The notes beneath the pieces are model-generated. The model was given only the letters and a program-made list of their open reading frames with translations, ran no database searches and had not been told where the DNA came from. 5,267 bases of DNA from JAGHEK01 sp044426235 (GTDB lineage Bacteria > Bacillota > Clostridia > Peptostreptococcales > Peptostreptococcaceae), in assembly GCA_044426235.1 (NCBI GenBank), contig JAWXUS010000060.1, forward strand, positions 1 to 5,267, read 5' to 3'. The translations under genes and the position numbers were made by a program. Of this stretch, positions 1 to 4,502 are shown piece by piece (within the stretch, counting starts at the first letter, position 1; each line of letters opens with the position of its first letter).

Positions 1-149
1 AAAATAGCACTCCATCAACTAATAAGACCTAATGTTTATTTATTGTCTTAAAAAACGTATTTAAATGGGTCGATTTTCAAACTATTTTTATCATAATTTT
101 TTTATTTAACACTATTTTTAGAGATAATAAATTTCATCGCTAAATTAAC
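1..149. other. AT-rich non-coding flank, no gene seen
   Basis: No credible reading frame is seen here. The stretch lies downstream of the terminator that ends the minus-strand genes. It contains an inverted repeat TAAGAC/GTCTTA (23-28 and 45-50, 16-nt loop) and two copies of ACTATTTTTA exactly 30 nt apart (81-90 and 111-120). Neither can be tied to a function, and in DNA this AT-rich both could be chance. Confidence 0.5.
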
Positions 150-180
150 AAAAAAAAGAAGGGTGAGAAATTTCACCCTT
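150..180 (-). terminator. Rho-independent terminator of the two long repeat-protein genes
   Basis: A perfect 8-bp stem AAGGGTGA/TCACCCTT (159-166 and 173-180) with a 6-nt loop is followed, reading the minus strand, by C and then eight T residues (150-157). It lies about 40 nt after the stop of the gene at 219-1283. No comparable structure lies between that gene and the one upstream of it, so this probably ends a two-gene transcript. Confidence 0.9.
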
Positions 181-218
181 TATACTTTTATTAATATTAA
201 CTTCTTTTGAATTAGAAA

Positions 219-1283
219 TTATCTTTTAAATTCTATATGTTTAAATTCTTCTTTAATTTCATACTTATTTTTTTTGTAGTTAAAATCAAAATAATCATTT
301 CTCCTAAATGTTTTATCTTCTAAAGATCTACTTATTTTAAGCATTGCCTTTGATGATATGTCTTTATCTAAATAAATATTTACATTAACTTTTTCAATCA
401 ATCCAGTTCTAATAGCTTTCATTTGATATTGGTCAAATGAATTGTCATTATACTTAAGAACATCTACGTTATCTAAAAGACCAATGCTAATTTCTCTTAT
501 TTTATAGTCATTAAAGCTATTGTCAACAAATTGCAATATATTAGGTCTACCTTTAAAAGTAGAACAATAAATCTCTCTCCTTTGAGATGAATCCATAGAT
601 AAAAACTTATCAACATAATCTTTGTTATTACAGATAACTCTCATACAGTACTTTTCATCTTCGTTTAAATTCTCATTAATTTTAAACTTTTCAATAATTT
701 CCTTATTCTTTTTGGAAATTAAAAAACCCATTGTTCTTTCAACATGCATATTCGGTGCATTGAAAATATCAACTTCTTCAATCTCAAAATATTTAATTAA
801 ATCAATATTTTGATAAAATGAATCAAAGATAGCTCTCATTTTAAAATAATCAATCTCTGGCTTTCCATATGTTGAAATAATAGATTTATCAATTTTACGC
901 TCAAGAGCTTCTATTATTTTGTCTATTTGCAAGTTATCTAACTCTTTGTTTAAGACAAAACTAATATCAAGCCCACTCTCTAATGCTTTAAGTATTTCCT
1001 TCATTTGAGTCAACGTATATTCTTCGTCTAAAATGCAACTAACATTAAGACCTCTTTTAAGCCCACCTTTAATAATTTGAATTTGATTATCATTATATGG
1101 TTTTTCAATTAGACACTTATAATCTAAATTAGCTTTTTTTACATCTAATATAGCTTCAATAGCATAACTTGAGTATTCCTTCTCTATTAGAGAGCATATA
1201 AATTCAAGTTCAGACTTTCTATATTTTGAATAACCTTTTATCCCACAATCTTTTGCTTTTTTTATTAATTCATCTTTCGTCAT
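219..1283 (-). CDS. Rho_N/SAP-like head plus helical-repeat protein, long member
   Basis: The product is 354 aa of unknown function and I cannot name the family. Residues 2-34 (DELIKKAKDCGIKGYSKYRK) resemble the Rho_N/SAP/HeH helical nucleic-acid-binding fold. Residues about 37-165 form five degenerate 24-27-residue repeats built on Q(M/I)..I..(G/A)L..G(L/I)(D/N)(V/I)S. Residues about 166-253 are a non-repeat middle containing FLSMDSSQRREI, which the neighbouring paralogue shares as FLSMNLDQKKEI. Two better repeats follow (254-307). The end (308-346) is the family C-terminal module with TFRRNDYFDFNYKKNKYEIKEE. No signal peptide, membrane segment or cysteine pattern is seen, so it is probably cytoplasmic. 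The start is supported by AAAGGAG (1289-1295) five nt before ATG and by alignment with the paralogue's MKKDDLI start. It lies 74 nt after the paralogue at 1358-2314, possibly in one transcript. Certain as a gene, unknown as to function. Confidence 0.93.
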   Translation of the reverse strand: MTKDELIKKAKDCGIKGYSKYRKSELEFICSLIEKEYSSYAIEAILDVKKANLDYKCLIEKPYNDNQIQIIKGGLKRGLNVSCILDEEYTLTQMKEILKALESGLDISFVLNKELDNLQIDKIIEALERKIDKSIISTYGKPEIDYFKMRAIFDSFYQNIDLIKYFEIEEVDIFNAPNMHVERTMGFLISKKNKEIIEKFKINENLNEDEKYCMRVICNNKDYVDKFLSMDSSQRREIYCSTFKGRPNILQFVDNSFNDYKIREISIGLLDNVDVLKYNDNSFDQYQMKAIRTGLIEKVNVNIYLDKDISSKAMLKISRSLEDKTFRRNDYFDFNYKKNKYEIKEEFKHIEFKR

Positions 1284-1291
1284 AACTACTC

Positions 1292-1331
1292 CTTTAATTA
1301 AACTAACCTTAGTGTATTTGTTTGAACTATA
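1292..1331 (-). promoter_or_regulatory. Conserved leader element and possible -10 of the distal long gene
   Basis: The 21 nt at 1292-1312 match the leader of the upstream paralogue (2347-2367) at 19 of 21 positions. The core reads AAGGTTAGTTTAATTAAAG on the minus strand and holds a dyad TTAGTT-T-AATTAA with one mismatch. A possible -10, TATAGT, lies at 1326-1331 without a good -35. The element overlaps the ribosome site (1289-1295), so a protein bound here, or a structure forming here, could act on translation as well as on transcription. Confidence 0.5.
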
Positions 1332-1357
1332 ACCTAAAAACTCTTTTTAAACTCATT

Positions 1358-2314
1358 TTAGTTGCCTTTAAATTCATCTTTAATTACAAATTTATTTTCT
1401 GTTTCATTGAAATCAAAAAATTCATTTCTTTTAAATTTTTTATTCTCAATACTTACTCTAATTTCTTTCATAGTTTTATAATCTATACTCTTATCTAAGT
1501 AAATAGAGATATTAACTAAATTTTCTAACCCAACTCTAATCTGTTCCATTTGCGAAGAGCTAAACTCAACATTTGCATAAGTAGACACATCCAAATTATC
1601 AATAAGACCATATCCAATTTCCCTTATCTGTCTAAAACTAAATTTATTATCAACAAAACTCAATAAATCGAGTTTATTTTCATAAATTACTTTGTTTATT
1701 TCCTTCTTTTGGTCTAAATTCATTGATAAAAAATTCTTAATATGTTTTTCATTGTTAGAGAGAAATCTAACAGAGTACATATCTTTTTCAGATAATTCAT
1801 TAACTATATCTTCGTTAAGTAAATTAAATATATTAATATTTTCATTAAATAAATTAAATATAAATGACATTTTATTAGCTTTAATATTTGGGTTTAAGAA
1901 TTTTGAGATAATTGATTTAGGAACTCCCTTACGAAGAGCTACTCTAATTTCATACATTTGCCTGTCATTGTATTTAGCATCTGCATAAATAGATGTATCT
2001 AAATTATCTATTAAACCATACCTGATTTGATTCATCTGGTGTGAATCAAATTTAGAATCAGCATATAATTTGACATTTAATTCTCTAATTATACCACTCC
2101 CTATTTCCCAAATTTGGCTATAATTAAATTTATTATTTAACATAGGTTCTACATTGAACCCTTTCGACTTAACTTTAAGTATTTCATTAATACAGTCATC
2201 TTCATAGCTTTCTTTAATCAACTCCAAAGTAAAGATTAAATCTTCTTTTTTATACTTTGAATATCCTATAAACCCTAACTCTTTAAGTTCTTTTATTAAA
2301 TCATCTTTCTTCAT
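1358..2314 (-). CDS. Rho_N/SAP-like head plus helical-repeat protein, long member
   Basis: The product is 318 aa, a paralogue of the protein at 219-1283 with the same order of parts. Residues 2-34 form a Rho_N/SAP-like head with the hallmark LKELGFIGYSKYKKEDLI. Residues about 36-165 are five repeats; the clearest, KFDSHQMNQIRYGL followed by NLDTSIYAD, is close to the family ideal. Residues about 166-222 are the shared middle with FLSMNLDQKKEI. Two more repeats run 223-274. The C-terminal module (275-315) contains KFKRNEFFDFNETENKFVIK. The repeats look like short helix-turn-helix solenoid units, typical of binding scaffolds, and no catalytic motif is seen. The start is supported by AAGGAG (2327-2332), though the 12-nt spacing to ATG is long. 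A TATAAT lies at 2374-2379. The gene has no terminator of its own before the next gene, so read-through into it is likely. Confidence 0.93.
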   Translation of the reverse strand: MKKDDLIKELKELGFIGYSKYKKEDLIFTLELIKESYEDDCINEILKVKSKGFNVEPMLNNKFNYSQIWEIGSGIIRELNVKLYADSKFDSHQMNQIRYGLIDNLDTSIYADAKYNDRQMYEIRVALRKGVPKSIISKFLNPNIKANKMSFIFNLFNENINIFNLLNEDIVNELSEKDMYSVRFLSNNEKHIKNFLSMNLDQKKEINKVIYENKLDLLSFVDNKFSFRQIREIGYGLIDNLDVSTYANVEFSSSQMEQIRVGLENLVNISIYLDKSIDYKTMKEIRVSIENKKFKRNEFFDFNETENKFVIKDEFKGN

Positions 2315-2346
2315 ATAAATAAATCTCTCCTTATAATATCAAAAAA

Positions 2347-2379
2347 CTTTAGTTAAACTAACCTTGGTAATTCATTATA
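2347..2379 (-). promoter_or_regulatory. -10 box and leader dyad of the proximal long gene
   Basis: A perfect TATAAT lies at 2374-2379 on the minus strand, preceded by TTGCG, but no good -35 is visible at 16-18 nt. Transcription would start near 2366, directly at a perfect 6-1-6 inverted repeat TTAGTT-T-AACTAA (2349-2361) inside the 21-nt element shared with the next gene's leader. A dyad just after the start point is a common operator position, so autoregulation or a common regulator is a reasonable inference. Confidence 0.55.
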
Positions 2380-2409
2380 CGCAATACTGATAATTTTAAT
2401 TATTAATAC

Positions 2410-2438
2410 AAAAAAAAGAATGGAATTTACCTATTCTT
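2410..2438 (-). terminator. Terminator left behind a decayed paralogue
   Basis: On the minus strand a stem AAGAAT(A)GG/CCATTCTT (2416-2423 with 2430-2438, one bulged base) is followed by eight T residues (2410-2417). It sits directly after the stop codon of the family remnant ending at 2445, in the same position as the terminators of the intact genes. It now mainly insulates the promoter of the gene at 1358-2314. Confidence 0.75.
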
Positions 2439-2444
2439 AAACTT

Positions 2445-2531
2445 TTATTTAATTATAAATTTATTTTCTTTTTTATTAAATATAAAGAAAAATAAAATGT
2501 TGTCGCTTTGTTTGTTGTAAATATATTGAAA
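2445..2531 (-). pseudogene. C-terminal stub of a repeat-family paralogue
   Basis: The last codons read FFIFNKKENKFIIK then TAA, matching the paralogue's C-terminal FFDFNETENKFVIK. At DNA level 2448-2469 matches the end of the gene at 1358-2314 (21 of 22 nt around TTTAATTACAAATTTATTTT). The frame is open only to 2531, where a TGA interrupts it. In the adjacent frame, just upstream, KRQHF may correspond to the family's KRNEFF, suggesting a frameshift. The rest of the gene is gone or unrecognisable in the AT-rich DNA upstream. Clear as a remnant over about 45 nt, uncertain beyond. Confidence 0.7.
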
Positions 2532-2668
2532 TCAGTTTATTATTTTCATTAATACGTTTTATAATTTCATTAATTTTTATAAATATATTAATTTGATGAA
2601 TTAATTTTATATATTTACATCATAAACACGTTTATTAATGACATAAAGTTTTATTAATTGATATTTAA
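2532..2668. other. Extremely AT-rich spacer between two stubs
   Basis: The sequence is nearly all A and T, with repeated ATTAATTTT/TTTCATTAAT words and short frames full of Ile, Lys and Asn. It may be decayed body sequence of the stub at 2445-2531, but apart from the weak KRQHF match at its lower edge I see no repeat motif of the family and no RNA or regulatory structure. Confidence 0.4.
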
Positions 2669-2740
2669 TTATATATACTTTTTATATTTATCTTTAATTA
2701 CAAACTTATTGTCTATTTTATTAATTAAAATATTTTTCAT
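2669..2740 (-). pseudogene. 23-codon mini-gene: start fused to family C-terminus
   Basis: An intact ribosome site AAAGGA (2748-2753) lies seven nt before ATG (2740). The frame begins MKNIL, like the starts MKRIIL and MKKDDL of the paralogues, and passes straight into NKIDNKFVIKDKY, the end of the C-terminal module (NETENKFVIKDEF in the intact paralogue), before stopping at TAA (2669-2671). The DNA at 2690-2714 matches 1376-1400 at 23 of 25 positions. The simplest reading is an internal deletion that removed head, repeats and middle but kept the frame. It could be a translated micropeptide, but it lacks everything that seems functional in the family, so I class it as a remnant. Confidence 0.65.
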
Positions 2741-2809
2741 AAAAGCATCCTTTAAAATATATCACGCATAATGTGAAGCATTAACATTAAATTAAGAAAT
2801 TTTAAGTAT

Positions 2810-2833
2810 AAAAAAAAGCCCACATATGTGAGC
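2810..2833 (-). terminator. Rho-independent terminator of the repeat RNA
   Basis: On the minus strand GCTCACAT/ATGTGGGC (2818-2825 with 2826-2833) forms a GC-rich stem with one G-U pair. Its centre ACATATGT must open to form the loop. Eight T residues follow (2810-2817). It follows the two direct repeats and no protein gene, so it most likely ends a short RNA. Confidence 0.8.
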
Positions 2834-2845
2834 ATAAAAACAACT

Positions 2846-2903
2846 GTCATTGATTTGATGAGAATTATTTTTTATAAAAGTGCAGTCATCGATTCGATGA
2901 GAA
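2846..2903. repeat. Two direct repeats, 39-nt period
   Basis: GTCATTGATTTGATGAGAA (2846-2864) and GTCATCGATTCGATGAGAA (2885-2903) match at 17 of 19 positions with a spacing of exactly 39. The second copy carries a perfect 7-1-7 inverted repeat. In the first, both changes turn the inner pairs into G-U pairs if read as plus-strand RNA. This is too few copies and too short a spacing for a CRISPR array. Confidence 0.8.
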
Positions 2904-2918
2904 CAATCTCTCATATAC

Positions 2919-2947
2919 ATCATACTTAATAACAATAATTAGGTCAG
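2919..2947 (-). promoter_or_regulatory. Promoter of the repeat RNA
   Basis: CTGACC (2942-2947, 4 of 6 to TTGACA) and TATGAT (2919-2924, 5 of 6 to TATAAT) are separated by 17 nt on the minus strand. Transcription would begin near 2912, just before the first repeat unit. Moderate support, since AT-rich DNA yields such matches by chance. Confidence 0.45.
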
Positions 2948-2981
2948 CAAACAATATGCTTAATCGTTTTATTTTATTATT

Positions 2982-3015
2982 TTCTAAAAATCACACATAA
3001 TTTATGATTTTAGAA
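2982..3015. repeat. Long imperfect hairpin
   Basis: TTCTAAAAATCA (2982-2993) and TGATTTTAGAA (3005-3015) pair over 11 bp with one bulged A. TAA/TTA can extend the pairing inward. No T run follows on either strand, so it is not a simple terminator. It lies between the terminator at 3019-3051 and the promoter at 2919-2947. Confidence 0.55.
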
Positions 3016-3018
3016 TAT

Positions 3019-3051
3019 AAAAAAAGAGCCTCAAATATTATAAAGGTTCTT
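3019..3051 (-). terminator. Rho-independent terminator without an identified gene
   Basis: On the minus strand AAGAACCT/AGGCTCTT (3044-3051 with 3024-3031, one A-C mismatch) closes a 12-nt loop and runs into seven T residues (3019-3025). No reading frame of the repeat family ends just before it, so it may be another orphan terminator from a lost unit. The overlapping GTTCTT-AA-AAGAAC (3046-3059) is a second perfect dyad. Confidence 0.6.
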
Positions 3052-3093
3052 AAAAGAACGTTTCATTGTATATTGATGAAGCTAATCTTTTGT

Positions 3094-3115
3094 TTAACGT
3101 TGTGGGACGTATTAA
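3094..3115. repeat. Short near-palindrome
   Basis: TTAACGT (3094-3100) and ACGTATTAA (3107-3115) form an inverted repeat with one extra base in the right arm and a central TGTGGG. It could be a protein-binding site. It lies between two terminators in otherwise featureless sequence. Confidence 0.3.
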
Positions 3116-3132
3116 CTTAACATACAGTTGTT

Positions 3133-3160
3133 AAAGAATAAAAGCCACATTTATGGCTTT
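3133..3160 (-). terminator. Terminator hairpin of the very small RNA
   Basis: A 7-bp perfect stem with a 6-nt loop is followed on the minus strand by TTTTATTCTTT. The T run is interrupted, so it is weaker than the other terminators of this window. Confidence 0.55.
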
Positions 3161-3186
3161 CGTCCAGACTGTATACTGGACATCTT
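3133..3186 (-). ncRNA. Candidate very small RNA with two hairpins
   Basis: Downstream of a promoter at 3193-3221, the predicted transcript of about 54 nt holds a perfect hairpin GTCCAG/CTGGAC (3162-3167 with 3176-3181, 8-nt loop). It then has a terminator-like hairpin AAAGCCA/TGGCTTT (3141-3147 with 3154-3160, 6-nt loop) followed by the T-rich TTTTATTCTTT. These GC-rich stems stand out from the AT-rich surroundings. A small structured RNA of this kind would fit an antisense or copy-control RNA, but no target gene overlaps it here. A 30-codon frame crosses it without a ribosome site and is not credible. Confidence 0.4.
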
Positions 3187-3192
3187 GTATTT

Positions 3193-3221
3193 ATATTAAC
3201 TTCAAGCATTATAATTGTCAA
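3193..3221 (-). promoter_or_regulatory. Promoter with consensus -35
   Basis: On the minus strand a perfect TTGACA (3216-3221) is followed after 17 nt by TAATAT (3193-3198, 4 of 6 to TATAAT). The predicted start is near 3186. The only structures before the next terminator are the two hairpins at 3141-3181, which is the reason to propose a small RNA. Confidence 0.5.
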
Positions 3222-3306
3222 TAAAAAAATATAATACAAATTAAATAATCAATAAATATTATTCGTCTACTGTCTATTCTTTTCTTTAGTTATAACAAGA
3301 AAAATT

Positions 3307-3394
3307 GTCTTGTTGACCAATAAGACTTAAATCCTTTTCATTGTCTTTAAATATGCCTTTAAATAAGTGTATTATGCTTTCATTAGACACTTAT
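3307..3394. repeat. Two hairpins at the edge of the pyrimidine-rich repeat region
   Basis: GTCTTGTT-GACC-AATAAGAC (3307-3326) is an 8-bp stem with one G-U pair and a 4-nt loop. ATAAGTGT (3363-3370) and ACACTTAT (3387-3394) are a perfect 8-bp inverted repeat with a 16-nt loop. Neither is followed by a T run. They lie just before the 130-bp repeats and may belong with them as a protein-binding or replication-type region, but this is inference. Confidence 0.4.
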
Positions 3395-3403
3395 CTTTGT
3401 TGT

Positions 3404-3665
3404 TTAACTCTTGTTCTTTGATAGATTTCTATCTTTATACTTTAATCTTTGTTTTATGCTTTTACTAAGACTTCTACCTTTAGGTTTTAGATTATTTGTT
3501 CCATGCTCTTTATCAAGCCTCTTATGTTTATTCTTAATCTTTGTTCTTTGATAGACTCCTATCTTTATCAATTAGTCTTTGTTTTATGCTCTTTGTTCTT
3601 TGTTCTTTGCCTTTATTAAGGCTCTTATATTTATCATTTATTCTTTGTTTTTCTGTATTAACCAT
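3404..3665 (-). pseudogene. Lys-rich repetitive reading frame, frameshifted
   Basis: A frame from ATG at 3665 (MVNTEKQRIND) runs to TAA at 3534 and is rich in Lys, Arg, Asp and Ser, with the motif KQRLIDKDRSLSKNK. In the next frame the same type of sequence continues (KRLDKEHGTNNLKPKGRSLS, then KQRLKYKDRNLSKNKS) to a TAA at 3404. A single-base shift between about 3537 and 3575 would join them into about 87 codons. No convincing ribosome site precedes the ATG, and no known family is recognised. The similarity of the two halves follows from the underlying 130-bp DNA repeat, so this may be non-coding repeat DNA that happens to be open. An antisense hydrophobic frame is also open here. Low confidence as a gene. 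Confidence 0.3.
3411..3590. repeat. Direct repeat, two 50-nt copies 130 nt apart
   Basis: 3411-3460 and 3541-3590 match at 44 of 50 positions, sharing TTGTTCTTTGATAGA and TCTTTGTTTTATGCT. Each copy contains a dyad: GATAGA-TT-TCTATC in the first and GATAG-ACTC-CTATC in the second. The sequence after each copy is also alike (CTTATGTTTAT near 3520 and CTTATATTTAT near 3625), so the full unit is about 130 nt, repeated almost twice. The plus strand is strongly pyrimidine-rich. The region could be a partition, replication or regulatory locus of a plasmid or phage, or a decayed repetitive gene. Confidence 0.75.
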
Positions 3666-3708
3666 AGTCAAATATAAGTGTGAGCATAATAAGTTTTTTG
3701 TTTTTATA

Positions 3709-3825
3709 AAAGCGACATCGTTTACGCTACAAATCAAGTAAGGGGAACGAACGAAGTGAGTGGATATTGCTTTTTAAGCGTAGCGAGAAAAAGTTGATTG
3801 TGCCATTTTTTTTAATGGCGTAAGC
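3709..3825. other. G+C-richer non-coding patch with CGAACGAAGTGAGTG and AGCGTAGCGAG words
   Basis: This patch differs in composition from the rest. It holds GCGACATCGTTTACGCTAC, GAACGAACGAAGTGAGTG and AAGCGTAGCGAG, the last inside a stem CTTTTT/AAAAAG (3770-3775 and 3788-3793). A perfect dyad GCCATT-TTTTTT-AATGGC (3802-3819) follows. Similar GAA-GTGAG and GCGTAGCGAG words are familiar to me from intergenic DNA of Firmicute plasmids and phages, but I cannot assign a role. No reading frame crosses it. Confidence 0.4.
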
Positions 3826-3912
3826 ATTATAGGTCTTTTGTTTCATCGCTGAAATAGTTGTGAAGATTCTGACAATTTAAACTGAAGGTGAAACACATTA
3901 ATTAACTACAAT

Positions 3913-3939
3913 AAAAAAAGAGTAGACTTAATCTACTCT
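3913..3939 (-). terminator. Rho-independent terminator of the short repeat-family gene
   Basis: A perfect 8-bp stem AGAGTAGA/TCTACTCT (3919-3926 and 3932-3939) with a 5-nt loop is followed on the minus strand by a run of T (3913-3919). It lies 8 nt after the stop codon of the gene at 3948-4487, a tight and typical arrangement. Confidence 0.9.
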
Positions 3940-3947
3940 AATTCTAA

Positions 3948-4487
3948 TTAAAAATCTGACTTTATCTTAAAATAATTACCTTCAAAGTCAAAATAATCAC
4001 TTCTTCTAAATGTTTTATTTCTAATCTTGTCTTTTATATCCTCGAGTGTATCAGAACCTATCCTATAACTTGATTTAACTCCAAAGTCTTGATTTATAGA
4101 TTTGACGCAAGGATTACTTTCTTTTACTTTATTAACTTCACTTTCATTTCTGTCAATTAGATAATTTAAAGAGTCAGCTCCATTAGATAAATTTATCCTA
4201 ATTTCAGCCATTTTAGATGCTGATAATTTTAAATCCATATAAACAGATACATCTAATTTCTCATATAATCCATAAAGTATCTCTTTTATCTGTGAATTAT
4301 TAAACTTTAAAAGCTCTTTATAGTTTTTCATATCCTCATTTTTAGCCTTAATAATTAAAGATACAGTGTTTTTATCTACACCCTCATTACAAAGACTTAA
4401 AATATCCTCTAAGTCGCTAACATTTAAAGATTTGTCATTTTCATACCCATACTTTTTCAACTTATTTTTTAAAATTATTCTTTTCAT
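3948..4487 (-). CDS. Short member of the helical-repeat family
   Basis: The product is 179 aa from the chosen start. The head (MKRIILKNKLKKYGY) aligns residue for residue with the starts of the long paralogues, but the GYSKYKK part is replaced by YENDKSLNVSDLEDI, so the Rho_N-like fold is diverged. Two repeats follow (KFNNSQIKEILYGLYEKLDV, and KLSASKMAEIRINL), then about 35 residues of unique linker. The family C-terminal module ends it (RNKTFRRSDYFDF, YFKIKSDF). Compared with the long members it lacks about five repeats and the middle segment. An ATG four codons upstream (4499) has AGGA only about two nt before it. The chosen ATG has GGTGG five nt before it and fits the paralogues better. 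It has its own promoter (4525-4553) and terminator (3913-3939), so it is a single-gene unit. Function unknown. Confidence 0.9.
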   Translation of the reverse strand: MKRIILKNKLKKYGYENDKSLNVSDLEDILSLCNEGVDKNTVSLIIKAKNEDMKNYKELLKFNNSQIKEILYGLYEKLDVSVYMDLKLSASKMAEIRINLSNGADSLNYLIDRNESEVNKVKESNPCVKSINQDFGVKSSYRIGSDTLEDIKDKIRNKTFRRSDYFDFEGNYFKIKSDF

Positions 4488-4502
4488 AAATACCACCATT
4501 TC

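Larger units (their letters stand above)
2810..2912 (-). ncRNA. Candidate small RNA with two 39-nt repeats
   Basis: This is a predicted transcript of about 100 nt, inferred from a promoter (2919-2947), two tandem repeat units and a terminator (2810-2833). Each unit centres on TTCTCATC(G/A)AATC(G/A)ATGAC and is followed by a T-rich tail. The upstream copy holds the perfect dyad TCATCGA-A-TCGATGA. A promoter, a short tandem-repeat RNA and a terminator upstream of an open frame is the arrangement of type III (ToxIN, CptIN, TenpIN) antitoxin RNAs. However, the frame that follows is only the 23-codon stub and no toxin gene is visible, so that identity is a guess. It could equally be an orphan regulatory RNA or a protein-binding repeat. 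Confidence 0.4.

Noticed and set aside
622..813. Plus-strand open frame of 63 codons
   Set aside because: It is antisense to the intact gene at 219-1283, has no ribosome site, and its composition (Ile, Phe, Leu, Ser) is what the complement of a Lys/Asn/Glu-rich gene gives.
1692..1988. Plus-strand open frame of 98 codons, hydrophobic
   Set aside because: It lies wholly inside the gene at 1358-2314 on the opposite strand, without a ribosome site. The hydrophobic look comes from reading the complement of Lys- and Glu-rich codons.
2756..2764. Extended -10 (TGATATATT) as promoter of the 23-codon mini-gene
   Set aside because: The start point would fall inside its ribosome site AAAGGA, which would remove part of it from the transcript.
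2846..2903. CRISPR-like repeat pair
   Set aside because: There are only two imperfect 19-nt copies with a 20-nt gap, no further units and no cas genes. The gap sequences are themselves partly alike.
2801..2930. Minus-strand 43-codon frame (MMYMRDCSHRIDDC...) spanning the 39-nt repeats, with SH-I-D repeated in the peptide
   Set aside because: There is no ribosome site and it would be translated through the terminator hairpin and T run. A 39-nt DNA repeat is automatically in frame, so the peptide repeat adds no evidence.
3120..3212. Minus-strand 30-codon frame (MLEVNINTRCPVYSLDESHK...) across the two hairpins
   Set aside because: There is no ribosome site before the ATG, the ATG lies inside the spacer of a good promoter, and the hairpins explain the sequence better.
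3541..3741. Plus-strand hydrophobic small protein, considered as a type I toxin
   Set aside because: It starts at TTG inside a repeat, has no ribosome site, and is the complement of the Lys-rich frame. The hydrophobicity is a by-product of the pyrimidine-rich strand.
132..3850. TTTCATCGCT present at 132-141 and 3841-3850, both beyond terminators of family genes
   Set aside because: A 10-nt match with only weak flanking similarity is too short to claim as a shared site, although the similar positions are worth remembering.
4488..4499. Upstream ATG (MVVF) as start of the short family gene
   Set aside because: Its only Shine-Dalgarno-like sequence, AGGA, is about two nt away, too close. The next ATG aligns exactly with the starts of the long paralogues and has GGTGG at a normal distance.
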